This document shows positions 45,708 through 54,696 of a stretch of 64,000 nt of DNA, piece after piece (position 1 is the first letter of the stretch; every line of letters starts with the position of its first letter). The stretch is taken from assembly GCF_008806955.1 (NCBI RefSeq), contig NZ_CP031727.1, positions 3,796,001 to 3,860,000 on the forward strand, read 5' to 3'. Source of the DNA: Cellvibrio sp. KY-YJ-3 (GTDB taxonomy: Bacteria > Pseudomonadota > Gammaproteobacteria > Pseudomonadales > Cellvibrionaceae). Both the position numbers and the translations under genes were made by a program. The notes below the pieces were generated by a model. It saw only the letters and a program-made list of their open reading frames with translations, did no database searches and was not told the DNA's origin.

Positions 45708-47153
45708 ATGATCCAACAACGCCTGTTAATGATGCTACTGCTACTTGGCTGGTGCGCTGCGGCCAACGCCGAATCTGCCGGGTTAAACCTGACCAATACC
45801 TTTGCGGGCTGGTTCTGTGTGGGGCTCTTTGTAATAGCCTATGCATTTGTGATGCTCGAAGAGAAGTTCCACCTGCGCAAATCCAAACCGGTACTGGCAG
45901 CAGCGGGCATCATTTGGGTGATTATTGGTTGGATCTACACCCAACACGAACAGTCTGCCCTGGCTGAAGCCGCGTTTCGACACACCTTGCTGGAATTCGC
46001 AGAGTTGATGTTATTTCTGCTGGTAGCCATGACCTACATTAACGCCATGGATGAGCGCGGACTATTTAATGCACTGCGCGGTTGGATGATTAAAAAAGGC
46101 TTCACCTACAGACAGCTCTTTTGGATCACCGGCCTAATGGCGTTTTTCATCTCCCCCATTGCCGATAACCTCACCACTGCGTTATTGATGTGTGCAGTAG
46201 TATTAAAAATTGCTGAAAACGAAAAAGCGTTTATCAACATGTGCTGCGTCAATATTATTGTCGCCGCCAATGCAGGTGGCGCGTTTAGTCCTTTTGGTGA
46301 CATAACCACATTGATGGTTTGGCAGGCCGGTAAAGTGGACTTTTTTACCTTCTTTAATTTGTTCATTCCATCGCTGGTAAATTTTATTGTACCCGCAGCG
46401 ATTATGAGTTTTTTCATTAAAAACAAACCCTCACACAAGGATGCAGAAGATCTATTTTTAGAAACCCTCACTTACAAAGAGGGTGCGTTTCCAATCCTGT
46501 TTTTATTCCTTGCCACTATCGCCAGCGCGGTTCTTGGTCATGTAATCATTCACATGCCGCCGGTATTGGGCATGATGTTGGGTTTAGCCTATTTAAAAAT
46601 CTATGGTTTCTATTTACGCAAAAAAGGCATAGTGGATTTAAAAAATGCCGAACAAATGCATACCGACTTTATGCCCAACAAAGATGAAAACCCCATCACC
46701 AAAGTGCCACTGCCGTTTGATGTATTTCAACCTTTGGCGCGTCTGGAGTGGGACACACTGTTATTTTTCTACGGCGTGATTATGTGTGTGGGCGGTTTGG
46801 GTTTTATGGGGTATTTAACCTTGCTGTCCGAATCGCTCTACGGCAATTTCAGCCACACCGTATCCAACGTAAGTTTGGGTTTGATCTCAGCGGTTATCGA
46901 CAATATCCCGGTGATGTACGCCGTATTAACCATGGCACCCGATTTCTCTCAAGGGCAATGGCTATTAATTACCCTCACCACCGGTGTCGGCGGCAGTATG
47001 CTATCAATCGGTTCGGCGGCGGGTGTGGCACTCATGGGGCAAGCTCGCGGCTATTACAGCTTCCTCGGCCACCTGAAATGGACACCTGTAGTAGTGCTCG
47101 GTTACTTCACCAGCATTTATGTACACATTTGGTTAAATGCTGCGCTGATGTAA
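45708..47153 (+). CDS. nhaD: NhaD-type Na+/H+ antiporter
   Basis: A 481-residue inner-membrane antiporter of the NhaD family with about twelve to thirteen hydrophobic segments. The N-terminus looks like a cleavable signal (MMLLLLGWCAAANA), as in Vibrio NhaD. The conserved core includes SPIADNLTTALLM and NAGGAFSPFGDITTLMVW, with the Asp and Thr residues important for ion exchange, and a second SAVIDNIPVMYA repeat. It extrudes Na+ or Li+ in exchange for protons, mainly at alkaline pH. Preceded by GGGG before the ATG and followed by a strong terminator; monocistronic. Confidence 0.95.
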   Translation: MIQQRLLMMLLLLGWCAAANAESAGLNLTNTFAGWFCVGLFVIAYAFVMLEEKFHLRKSKPVLAAAGIIWVIIGWIYTQHEQSALAEAAFRHTLLEFAELMLFLLVAMTYINAMDERGLFNALRGWMIKKGFTYRQLFWITGLMAFFISPIADNLTTALLMCAVVLKIAENEKAFINMCCVNIIVAANAGGAFSPFGDITTLMVWQAGKVDFFTFFNLFIPSLVNFIVPAAIMSFFIKNKPSHKDAEDLFLETLTYKEGAFPILFLFLATIASAVLGHVIIHMPPVLGMMLGLAYLKIYGFYLRKKGIVDLKNAEQMHTDFMPNKDENPITKVPLPFDVFQPLARLEWDTLLFFYGVIMCVGGLGFMGYLTLLSESLYGNFSHTVSNVSLGLISAVIDNIPVMYAVLTMAPDFSQGQWLLITLTTGVGGSMLSIGSAAGVALMGQARGYYSFLGHLKWTPVVVLGYFTSIYVHIWLNAALM

Positions 47154-47190
47154 ATAAACACGCCACACGAAAAAATAAACAACTAACCGC

Positions 47191-47224
47191 AACGCAGATT
47201 AGCATTACTAATCTGCGTTTTTTT
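47191..47224 (+). terminator. Terminator after nhaD
   Basis: AACGCAGATTAG and CTAATCTGCGTT form a perfect 12-bp stem with a 5-base loop, followed by TTTTT. Confidence 0.95.
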
Positions 47225-47387
47225 ATTCGCGCAAATGCGATTTGCCATCTACATTCATCCCGGTGCGGCAATATTTTTGCTGCGCTGCATAAACGATGCA
47301 CAGTGTCGGCAAATTCAACCGCCAGCATGTACATCCGTAATATCGCGTAATACCCACTGGATTATCACGCCAGATATTATGATCAGT

Positions 47388-47427
47388 GATTACTCATTGT
47401 TTGATTTTTATTATTCAACGAGTAATC
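47388..47427. promoter_or_regulatory. Inverted repeat upstream of the nucleoside hydrolase
   Basis: GATTACTC and GAGTAATC are 24 bases apart, 77-116 bp before the hydrolase start. They may form an operator or leader hairpin. The remainder of the 279-bp stretch after the nhaD terminator shows no gene I can support. Confidence 0.3.
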
Positions 47428-47503
47428 GATTCACCGCTAAACAGGGAGTTGATAACTATGCGGAACCTTCTAAAAAAACTTGCAACCAAAATAAGGATTC
47501 GTT

Positions 47504-48535
47504 ATGACAAACCTCACACCACCCACCCAAGTATTAATTGATACCGACGCCGATTTTGATGATTACCTGGCGATGTTGTATTTACTCAAACATCCCGCCA
47601 TTCAAGTTACTGGCATTACCGTCACCGGCACTGGCGACGTGCATTTAACTCCCGGGGTGCGCAATGTCAGCAATATGCTCACCTTGCTTGATGATCCCGC
47701 GGCACTAAAAATTCCTGTTGCACGCGGGGCACAAGCGCCGATGATTTACAGCAACACCTTTCCCGGCAGTGACCGCACCGCGGCCAACGAACATTACAAC
47801 GCCGAATTTCCATCCATTAATTCCACACCCACTATTGATTGCGCACAAACTTTTTTGCGCGAGTATTTTATTAATAGCACTACCCCCACCACGGTATTGT
47901 GTATTGGTGGCGGCTCCAATTATGGGAAGCTATTTGAATCAGCCAAAAGCGATCCGCAATTGCGCGCGGCGCTGCAGAAAAATATAACCAGCATTGTGAT
48001 GATGGGCGGCAATTTATTACCAGAATTTACCCCGCCCGGTTTTGAAGGCGCACAGGGAAACATTCAGGCCACCATGCAACCCACGCCCTACTACACCAAC
48101 AAAGTAGCGGAGTGGAATATTTTTGTGGATGTACGTGGCGCCGAAGAAATTTTTGCCAGTGGTATTCCCATCACCCTGGTTGCCTTAAATGCAACCCAAC
48201 AAGTGCCAATTACCGATGCGTTTGTTGCACAAATAAAACAAATCAATAACCCCGCTACCAACTTTCTCTACGCGGTATTAACCAGCAGCACTATTAAAGG
48301 CGGTATAGGCAAATACCTGGATTTTTGGGATCCCCTCGCCGCCTGTGTATTAACTACCCCTTCACTAGTCACGACACAAACCTTGTCGCTGCGCGTTGAG
48401 CAACAACTCAATGAGGAAGACGATAAGTCCGGCATGATCATTGTAGACAACCAGCGCGGCCATCCGCTTGACGTTGCACTCAGCGCCAATGCCGATGCGG
48501 TGTACAACACCTATTTGGAAATTATCGCGCGCTAA
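47504..48535 (+). CDS. Inosine-uridine-preferring nucleoside hydrolase family protein
   Basis: A 343-residue member of the IunH superfamily. The calcium-binding N-terminal cluster is LIDTDADFDDYLAM (family DTDPGxDD; Asp13, Asp15, Asp19, Asp20), and further landmarks are EWNIFVDVRGAEEIFASGIPITLV and FWDPLAACVL. Members hydrolyse N-glycosidic bonds of nucleosides to give ribose and base. There is no signal peptide, so it is likely cytoplasmic. The PG-to-AD substitution in the first motif and the unusually long substrate loops make substrate prediction unsafe. AAGGA precedes the ATG. The next gene starts 71 bp later on the same strand. Confidence 0.85.
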   Translation: MTNLTPPTQVLIDTDADFDDYLAMLYLLKHPAIQVTGITVTGTGDVHLTPGVRNVSNMLTLLDDPAALKIPVARGAQAPMIYSNTFPGSDRTAANEHYNAEFPSINSTPTIDCAQTFLREYFINSTTPTTVLCIGGGSNYGKLFESAKSDPQLRAALQKNITSIVMMGGNLLPEFTPPGFEGAQGNIQATMQPTPYYTNKVAEWNIFVDVRGAEEIFASGIPITLVALNATQQVPITDAFVAQIKQINNPATNFLYAVLTSSTIKGGIGKYLDFWDPLAACVLTTPSLVTTQTLSLRVEQQLNEEDDKSGMIIVDNQRGHPLDVALSANADAVYNTYLEIIAR

Positions 48536-48606
48536 AAGTCCTGATCATTCTTATCCAAATATTTTAATGACTAGCGAATATTTTTATTATCAATAAGGAC
48601 CGTGTT

Positions 48607-49971
48607 ATGAAACGTACTTTATTTGCACTGGCCTGCATTTTTGCAGCCAATATCACTCTCGCCGAAAACGCCAAAACCGAAGCCTATCGCGATGCTGCCA
48701 TTTCCGCGCCAAAAGACTGGCAAGGCCCTAAATTTAGCCTGAGCCACAATTATCCCAAACAGCAACCTGCTCCTTGTACTGCCACTGAATGCCCCTGGCT
48801 TGCGATTGATTTAAATATGCAAACCGATTTTTCCGCCGCCGGGGTGCCCTCCTGGGAAAAAAATTCGGTATATAACCAATACATCATGAGTATTTTAAAT
48901 TATGTGAAACAAGGTCAAACCCTGGACCTGAATAATGCAGAAGGTTTAAAGACTCAGGTCGATGGCAAAGATAAATGGTTTCACATTCCCTGGATGGCAT
49001 TTGACCAACACACCGGGCGCGAATTTGTGCACGGCTTAACCAACGAACGCACCGCGGTAATCAGCGATTTTTACGGCGAAGAGCGTCAGGGTTTACACGG
49101 GCTGCCCAACGCCAAAACGGGCACTCAAGCCGGTTTTGAAACCTGGGCGGTCGGCATGTACAACAACTATGGCGGCTACACCATCGGCCAAAGTTGGAGC
49201 AAAAAAGGCACGCCCAATATCGAAACCATTAATGGCATTACCTCAACCAAAGGCATGCCGTTTATGCAAGGCACTGTGGTGGTGAAATTTTTATTTACCA
49301 CTGCAACACCAACAGATGTTCCCTATTTGACGGGCAGCCCGACATGGCAGGCGGATCGCCATGTAGAAACCAACCACAAATTTTCCTGTGAACGTAAAGT
49401 GCAAGAAGTGCGTTTGGTGCAAGTGGATGTAGCAGTAGTAGATGAACGCTCACCCAGCCGCTGGGTGTATGGCACCTTTGCCTATATCAACGGCCCAGGT
49501 AAAACAGTGTGGGACAATTTACAGCCAGTTGGTTTGCAATGGGGTATGGATCCTTGGACATTCCCCGCCGTACCGAAAGCGGAATCCATTGCACCACGCC
49601 AGAGTGTGTTGAATGAATCCATTAGCGCCTTTGAACATTTTGGTTGTAATGGTCGCCTCGCTGGCCCAGTAGATAACAAACTCAGTTCCTGCATGTCCTG
49701 TCACGGTGGCGCTTTTGCTAACACCGCAGGTAATACTTTTGCCACTGGCGCTTACGGCCCACCTATTTTTGGTTTCCCTGGCATCTGTGAGCAATACAGT
49801 CAGGACAATGTGGAATATTTCCAAACCATTCAATTTCCACAGGGTTATACCGGTGGCAATTATCCAGACGCCATGAACCTGGACACCTCACTGCAAATGC
49901 AAATCGCACTGCAAGAGTGGTCACTGTTTAAAGCAAAAGGCAAAGCTGCTGCCGCCTGTGAGGTGCAATAA
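48607..49971 (+). CDS. Exported protein with one c-type haem motif, unrecognised (first of a pair)
   Basis: A 454-residue periplasmic protein. A signal peptide (LFALACIFAANITLA, cleavage about residue 19) precedes a large domain with no fold I recognise, and a single haem-attachment motif CMSCH (Cys362-His366) lies near the C-terminus. It contains further features shared with the next gene product: SRWVYGTFAYING, a later VGLQWG, and SCMSCHGGA. It is probably a monohaem cytochrome c-like protein or a haem-dependent enzyme. AAGGA precedes the ATG; the stop overlaps the start of the next gene (TAATG), so the pair is translationally coupled. Confidence 0.75.
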   Translation: MKRTLFALACIFAANITLAENAKTEAYRDAAISAPKDWQGPKFSLSHNYPKQQPAPCTATECPWLAIDLNMQTDFSAAGVPSWEKNSVYNQYIMSILNYVKQGQTLDLNNAEGLKTQVDGKDKWFHIPWMAFDQHTGREFVHGLTNERTAVISDFYGEERQGLHGLPNAKTGTQAGFETWAVGMYNNYGGYTIGQSWSKKGTPNIETINGITSTKGMPFMQGTVVVKFLFTTATPTDVPYLTGSPTWQADRHVETNHKFSCERKVQEVRLVQVDVAVVDERSPSRWVYGTFAYINGPGKTVWDNLQPVGLQWGMDPWTFPAVPKAESIAPRQSVLNESISAFEHFGCNGRLAGPVDNKLSSCMSCHGGAFANTAGNTFATGAYGPPIFGFPGICEQYSQDNVEYFQTIQFPQGYTGGNYPDAMNLDTSLQMQIALQEWSLFKAKGKAAAACEVQ

Positions 49972-51395
49972 TGAAAAAATTATTATTGGCAGTTAGTGTC
50001 TTGGCCATTGCCAGTGGCGGCGCAGTTGCGCAAGAAAATATTTATAAAAATCTGCAACCCACCATTAGCGGCACACCACTCAATGAAGTGCCAGCGCAAC
50101 CTTTTGCCGCCTCGGGTGTAGTGAAGCGCCCCTTCTTTGATTATTTTAATTGGCAAAATTTTATTGCGTTAATGTGGCCAAGCAAGGTGCAATCCCACGG
50201 CATTCCCTACAAACCGCAGGATGCAAAAGTCTTTGGTAAATACACGAAAGATTTACAACCAGTGTGGCTGGGGTGGAAATCGGCGTTTGATTTATTCCCG
50301 CAAAATGGCGACAAACCTATCGCTTGGGAGCAAAACAACGGCACCGCCGTATGTCGCAATATTAAAGCGGGTGACACACGCCCGGTATTAATTACCGGCT
50401 CTAAATTTACCTCAGTAGCAGACGAACTGGATCAAGCCTTTGGCGGCCCGCTGCCAGATCAAACCGGTTTATTTACGCGCTATGAAGTGCGCATGAATAA
50501 AGTGGAATACGATTTTGTGCGCAGCAATGGCTATTACAACAAAAGTAACTGGCCAGCCGATGGCATTACCCTGCCCGCTGGCAATGGTGAAGAGGTTGCA
50601 GGTGTAATAGAAGTTAAAGCGGCTTGGCGGGATTTACGCAAAGTGGATAAAAAATTCCACTCGCGTTTTTTCACCTTGGAAAATGCACTGGTTTCTATTC
50701 CAAACACTTGCACTGACAAACCCAACAGCATGATTGTGTGCGATTGCGAACCGACTACTGTTGGTCTGGTAGGCTTTCACATAGCACAAAAAACACCGGA
50801 TTTTCCGCAGTGGGTTTGGGCTACCTTTGAACAGGTGGATAATTTGGGCGAGGACGCAAGCACACCCAAGGACATGCAACCCTCTTATTACGATCCGGAG
50901 CTTTATAGAAAGTATCCGCATGTATTGCGCGCAAATCCGGCGGCTCACCCGGGTTCCAATCGTGTACCTGATGCTACCGATTTTAATCCTGAGCCAATTA
51001 ACGTCGTGCGTTTGAGCCAAATTCCCGATACCCCCAAACCCGCCGCCGGTGAACAGGATTACTCCACCACTGGCATGAACAACATGTATCGCGAAATGCT
51101 CAAAGGCACTGTGTGGGAGCACTATCAACTGATTGGCAGCCAATGGCCGCAATTGCCTTCTATTTCACCCAAAACCCCTACCGATGGCGATTTTGGTTGT
51201 GAGGACGGCACCGAAGTACAAGCCGGTGGCATGCCTTTCCCGCAATGCCAATTGGCGAACGTGACAATGGAAACCTATCACCAATACGACAGCTGCATGA
51301 ACTGCCACCAAGGTGCACAACGCGCCGGTGCAGATTTCAGCTGGCTACTCGCCACACGTGCTTATATAGAGCCTACCGGCGAACTTAAAAAATAA
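49971..51395 (+). CDS. Exported protein with one c-type haem motif, unrecognised (second of a pair)
   Basis: A 474-residue periplasmic protein. A signal peptide (LLLAVSVLAIASGGAVA, cleavage about residue 20) is followed by a Trp-rich region (FNWQNFIALMWPS, WLGWKSAFDLF) and a C-terminal haem motif CMNCH (Cys442-His446). QWVWATFEQVDN, HYQLIGSQWP and SCMNCHQGA parallel segments of the upstream protein, so the two look like diverged paralogues. GAGGTG before the overlapping ATG is a good ribosome-binding site within the upstream gene end. Function is unknown; an interacting pair of monohaem redox proteins is the simplest inference. Confidence 0.75.
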   Translation: MKKLLLAVSVLAIASGGAVAQENIYKNLQPTISGTPLNEVPAQPFAASGVVKRPFFDYFNWQNFIALMWPSKVQSHGIPYKPQDAKVFGKYTKDLQPVWLGWKSAFDLFPQNGDKPIAWEQNNGTAVCRNIKAGDTRPVLITGSKFTSVADELDQAFGGPLPDQTGLFTRYEVRMNKVEYDFVRSNGYYNKSNWPADGITLPAGNGEEVAGVIEVKAAWRDLRKVDKKFHSRFFTLENALVSIPNTCTDKPNSMIVCDCEPTTVGLVGFHIAQKTPDFPQWVWATFEQVDNLGEDASTPKDMQPSYYDPELYRKYPHVLRANPAAHPGSNRVPDATDFNPEPINVVRLSQIPDTPKPAAGEQDYSTTGMNNMYREMLKGTVWEHYQLIGSQWPQLPSISPKTPTDGDFGCEDGTEVQAGGMPFPQCQLANVTMETYHQYDSCMNCHQGAQRAGADFSWLLATRAYIEPTGELKK

Positions 51396-51409
51396 TTTCC
51401 CCCGTTAAC

Positions 51410-51454
51410 ACACAATACTGACTGCTACTTATGAGTCAGTATTGTGTGGCTTTT
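51410..51454 (+). terminator. Terminator after the haem-protein pair
   Basis: ACACAATACTGAC and GTCAGTATTGTGT form a perfect 13-bp stem with a 12-base loop followed by GGCTTTT, 15 bp after the stop. Confidence 0.85.
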
Positions 51455-51505
51455 AATAAGTATTTGCATAAATAATCCTCACGAGCATGAGGCACTGGTA
51501 CAGAG

Positions 51506-52048
51506 TTATAGTTTTGTCTGCCGCTTTGGAAACAAGCTATACCACAAAGGCCAGCACACCAACCAAATTGCTAAAACCCAAAAAATATAGCTAAACCAGT
51601 CATCCAGTTGAACGGTTTTTTCTGGCTCATCAACATATAAAATCGCGGCAAGCAGTAAACAAGAAGCAATACCGCCCGCTAAAACGCCCTTAAACCATTG
51701 GCGCCATTCATAAAGGGCATAACTCCAACCATACAGCTCAATCTTTTCCCTTTTATTTGTTGATGCAAACCGCCCTGCAGCTAATTCATCCAACCATTTA
51801 ATGACCCCAGAACCATAAACCACAGTAAACCCGAGATATACAGTAGCAAGCCCATGTGCAAATTCAGCCACAGCCCCATTATGCAGATCAATTGCAGTTG
51901 CCAAAAGCAGAATGAGATCAAGCAAAGGAACACAAAGTAAAACTGCCGTTCCGGTTTTTGGGAGTTTTAAAATGTAACGAAAAAATAAACCTAAAAACAG
52001 AAATATCCAAAACCCAACTTCACATCCGATAATTAACCACAAAAGCAT
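51506..52048 (-). CDS. Conserved polytopic membrane protein of unknown function
   Basis: A 180-residue inner-membrane protein with five probable helices (about 3-25, 33-52, 63-85, 120-140 and 152-172). The segments DLILLLATAIDLHNGAVAEFAHGLATVYLGF and YEWRQWFKGVLA look like a family I have seen in many bacteria without a known function. No catalytic motif is seen. Its stop codon lies in GTTATAG, like the stops of the integron cassettes farther right, and it may be the last cassette of the array, but the typical attC partner core was not found on its 3' side. Confidence 0.7.
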   Translation of the reverse strand: MLLWLIIGCEVGFWIFLFLGLFFRYILKLPKTGTAVLLCVPLLDLILLLATAIDLHNGAVAEFAHGLATVYLGFTVVYGSGVIKWLDELAAGRFASTNKREKIELYGWSYALYEWRQWFKGVLAGGIASCLLLAAILYVDEPEKTVQLDDWFSYIFWVLAIWLVCWPLWYSLFPKRQTKL

Positions 52049-52118
52049 TTTCAGTAATCCTTACTCTTTGAAACTATAAATGTCACGACCAAGGGTAGTT
52101 ACTACTTTATTGATTAAA

Positions 52119-52152
52119 GGTATTGATTTTTTACCACAGTCACTTGTTAGCT
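52119..52152 (-). repeat. attC 5'-half repeat, copy 1
   Basis: GGTATTGATTTTTTACCACA followed by GTCACTTGTTAGCT. The first 22 bases match the copy at 54663 with one mismatch. It lies just downstream of the 107-residue membrane-protein gene and carries a GTTA core at its high end, as expected for the R'' side of an attC site. Confidence 0.55.
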
Positions 52153-52159
52153 TTTTACC

Positions 52160-52483
52160 TTAAATAGAAAACCACAATGCAAAACCAATTATTGGCAATA
52201 TAACAAACCCAAGTAAAGCTGGGATAGTGAGACCTGTGGGACCACGGAACATGCTAGCTGCAATACCAGTAGCAATTAGGCAACCTAGCCACAATAGTAT
52301 GGGATGCCACCAAAGATGTTTATACCCAAGGAATATTAAAAATGCTATGCCGTTAATACGGACTAAAATCAAAAAACCTCGTAAATAAAGACTAACCCAA
52401 TATATAGACTCAAAGACATTTACTTTAGTGACGAAAGCTAACAGTTTATTAGACGACCACAGCCGTATATCTTTCCGCCGCAT
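52160..52483 (-). CDS. Small membrane protein, probable cassette gene
   Basis: A 107-residue protein with three or four hydrophobic helices (ISLYLRGFLILVRI-type segment near 30-45, INGIAFLIFLGY, HPILLWLGCLIATGIAA and LLGFVILPIIGFALWF). I do not recognise a family. Its stop lies eight bases from an attC half-site, so it is probably an integron cassette gene. No clear Shine-Dalgarno is seen before ATG 52483, which is usual for cassette genes. Function unknown. Confidence 0.55.
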   Translation of the reverse strand: MRRKDIRLWSSNKLLAFVTKVNVFESIYWVSLYLRGFLILVRINGIAFLIFLGYKHLWWHPILLWLGCLIATGIAASMFRGPTGLTIPALLGFVILPIIGFALWFSI

Positions 52484-52692
52484 ATCATTTCTTGTGCGAG
52501 TTTGGGGCGACTTATAATTGCATAAATATCAGACAGTTAAAATTGGTTTAGGATTTTAAAAAATTGGTATTTCGGCGGTACCTTATATAACGCCCCTTCA
52601 AAACATATCGGTAATTCCCTACCTGTTGGCGGCCGCTTCGCGAGGCAGTCATACAAATCAAAGTTAATTAAAGACTAGTGCAGGATTAAGTA

Positions 52693-52980
52693 CTATCTGG
52701 AATTACATCTTATTAATGAGCCGATTAGATGATCCCAATTCGCCATATTGCCTTCATGCCCCAGAGTAATGCGGATCAGCATTAACGACAGCCCAAGCAG
52801 AATGCAAAGTACAAGATTCCATGGCAGGTTAACGATGGTGATAAGTTCATCTAGCGAATAAGGTATTTGAATTAACATCGACGCATCAGGTTCTATGGAG
52901 CTGATTTCATCAATTTTGTTGGAGGAATTTGGAATGGAAGTGGAAATAGTTGGCGCGATTTTTTTATTTTCCCGTTTCAT
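52693..52980 (-). CDS. Hypothetical single-pass membrane protein
   Basis: A 95-residue ORF with a polar N-terminus and one hydrophobic helix (LPWNLVLCILLGLSLMLI, about residues 52-69). An upstream ATG at 53046 would extend it by 22 residues. No family was recognised, no ribosome-binding site is clear and no attC is directly attached, so it may not be a gene. The 391 bp from 53047 to 53437 show no other gene or RNA. Confidence 0.35.
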   Translation of the reverse strand: MKRENKKIAPTISTSIPNSSNKIDEISSIEPDASMLIQIPYSLDELITIVNLPWNLVLCILLGLSLMLIRITLGHEGNMANWDHLIGSLIRCNSR

Positions 52981-53437
52981 CGTGTGGCGCATCCACCGGT
53001 TTGGATTCGGGAGATCCTTTTTGCCGCAAGTAAATAGAAAAAACACAATGGCAGCCAGCGAAAGAAACTCACTGTGCCAGTTTTAAATGATTAAAACCAA
53101 AAACGATTTTCCGCAAAGACTTGCAGATTAGTAAGTTGCGCAACTCCTTCACTATTAACATCTTTCATCGTCCCAAATAGCCATTGCGACACCCGAAAAA
53201 TCACCATTTGGTTGATCACAATGCCATTTCACGGCAGCTCTCAGAGCATTTTGTACATGCCATTACACAGACGAAACTAAACAATAATTCCAAATTAACG
53301 TTTAGTCCGTTCGCTTCCGCACCATAAATATAAATTGGCCTCAATGTGTGTTACCAAACATTCAAATAAAATTTCTACGCTTAGACTGCCCACAGCAGGT
53401 TGCAAATTGGCGGCCGCTCATTCACTACGGGAGATAA

Positions 53438-53875
53438 ATGATGCAAACATCAATAAAACTATTGGGACTTGCTCTTGTGCTCAGCAGCGCAACAGCAATG
53501 GCGGCGAATAACGTTACTTATAATTCATCATCTATGTCGTCTGCGATGTCATCAGTGATGAAAGGTACAGCAACAAAAAATGCTGACAATACGGATTTGA
53601 ACGCCCGTGATAAAAGTGGGGCCACCTTAACCCCACAAAATCAATCGAACGCTGAGCCAGATATTGAGGTTTTAGCGGCTGTGCGCAGTGCAATTGTAGA
53701 GGACGACGATCTCTCGACTGCGGCTCACAATGTAAAAATTATGGTGGAGGAAGGCGTAGTTACCTTGCGAGGCCCAGTAAAGAATGCAAATGAAAAAAAA
53801 CGAGTAGAAGTACTCGCGCGCAACGTCGCGGGAGTTGTGAGTATTGATAACCGATTAGATATCGACACCAACTAA
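53438..53875 (+). CDS. Periplasmic BON-domain protein (OsmY-like)
   Basis: A 145-residue exported protein. A signal peptide (LLGLALVLSSATAMA, cleavage about residue 22) and a low-complexity Ser/Met/Asn spacer precede one BON domain (about 72-145) with VRSAIVEDDDLS, VTLRGPVKNANEKKRVE and VAGVVSIDNRL. BON domains bind membranes, and OsmY-type proteins respond to osmotic and stationary-phase stress. GGGAGAT lies just upstream of the ATG. It is followed 17 bp later by a second stress gene in an operon that runs against the surrounding cassette genes. Confidence 0.9.
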   Translation: MMQTSIKLLGLALVLSSATAMAANNVTYNSSSMSSAMSSVMKGTATKNADNTDLNARDKSGATLTPQNQSNAEPDIEVLAAVRSAIVEDDDLSTAAHNVKIMVEEGVVTLRGPVKNANEKKRVEVLARNVAGVVSIDNRLDIDTN

Positions 53876-53892
53876 ACCTTTGGAGATTTATT

Positions 53893-54423
53893 ATGAAAAA
53901 TGCAGTTTATTGTATTGCTCAAACTCGCGAACAAGCTGAAACCATCGTCGGTGGTTTAAAGAATGCTGGTTTTCTTAACACAGAAATTTCCGTACTTTTT
54001 GCCGACAAATCAGGCACGCGGGATTTCGCCCATGAACAAAATACCAAAATGCCTGAAGGTGCCGCTACCGGTGGCATTGCGGGAATGGGCGCAGGTGCTG
54101 CACTGGGTTGGCTAGCAGGTATCGGCAGCTTGGCTATTCCGGGTGTGGGCCCATTTATTGCTGCAGGCCCTATAATGGCGGCGCTCGGAGGCGCGGCTGT
54201 TGGTGGTGCTACTGGTGGAGTGATCGGTGGTTTAATCGGAATGGGCATACCTGAGTATGAAGCCAAATTGTACGATGGCAAAATTCAAGGTGGTAATTCA
54301 CTGATCTCTGTTCACACAGACAATTCTGACCAGGTAGACTCGGTGAAAGATATCTATAAACGTGCCGGTGCCGAAGACATTCATTCCACCTCTGAAGGAA
54401 GCGCACAGCGCAAAGCGTCTTGA
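53893..54423 (+). CDS. Gly-zipper stress protein (GSP17M/low-temperature-induced type)
   Basis: A 176-residue protein. The N-terminal alpha-beta part (YCIAQTREQAETIVGGLKNAGF...DISVLFADKSGTRDFAHE-like) resembles the general-stress-protein 17M domain, and the central Gly/Ala-rich stretch (about 58-118, GAATGGIAGMGAGAALGWLAG) predicts two membrane-inserting Gly-zipper helices. The C-terminus returns to SVHTDNSDQVDSVKDIYKRAGAEDI. Homologues are common in soil Proteobacteria without a proven function. A TTTGGAG site precedes the ATG. It forms an operon with the BON-domain gene and ends in a strong terminator. Confidence 0.85.
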   Translation: MKNAVYCIAQTREQAETIVGGLKNAGFLNTEISVLFADKSGTRDFAHEQNTKMPEGAATGGIAGMGAGAALGWLAGIGSLAIPGVGPFIAAGPIMAALGGAAVGGATGGVIGGLIGMGIPEYEAKLYDGKIQGGNSLISVHTDNSDQVDSVKDIYKRAGAEDIHSTSEGSAQRKAS

Positions 54424-54472
54424 ACCTAGTGCGAAGTTATTTAAATGGATTTAAATATTAGTAAATCCAAAT

Positions 54473-54503
54473 AAAAAAGCGCGACGTTAATCGCGCTTTT
54501 TTT
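54473..54503 (+). terminator. Terminator after the stress-protein operon
   Basis: AAAAAAGCGCGA and TCGCGCTTTTTT with a 6-base loop and a T-run, 49 bp after the stop. Confidence 0.92.
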
Positions 54504-54662
54504 AACTATCTTTTCCAGAAAAATCTATACACGTCATTTTCGTTTTATAGAAAAGATACAGGTGACCTAAGTGCGCGGGGTAACTCACCTAAGTTATGCA
54601 CCATATTCTTAGTTACCGCGTGTAAATCAGGGTTGTGTGCTATAGAATCACCTTGTGGCGCA

Positions 54663-54696
54663 GGTATTAATTTTTTACCACAGTGGCTTGTTATGG
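54663..54696 (-). repeat. attC 5'-half repeat, copy 2
   Basis: GGTATTAATTTTTTACCACA then GTGGCTTGTTATGG, nearly identical to the copy at 52119. The GTTATGG core contains the stop codon of the minus-strand lipoprotein gene, as in other cassettes. The 130 bp to its left (54530-54660) contain further imperfect inverted repeats that may be the rest of this attC. Confidence 0.6.

Noticed and set aside
47235..47507. 90-codon frame just before the nucleoside hydrolase, overlapping its start by 4 bp
   Set aside because: Composition is unlike a protein, it lacks a ribosome-binding site, and it contains a likely regulatory inverted repeat.
52585..52631. Possible short attC (ATATAAC ... GTTGGCG)
   Set aside because: Core sites deviate from RYYYAAC/GTTRRRY and the interior does not fold convincingly.
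52626..53418. TTGGCGGCCGCT repeated at 52626 and 53407, possible element borders
   Set aside because: The shared 12-mer lies in direct orientation around unremarkable sequence; no target duplication or transposase.
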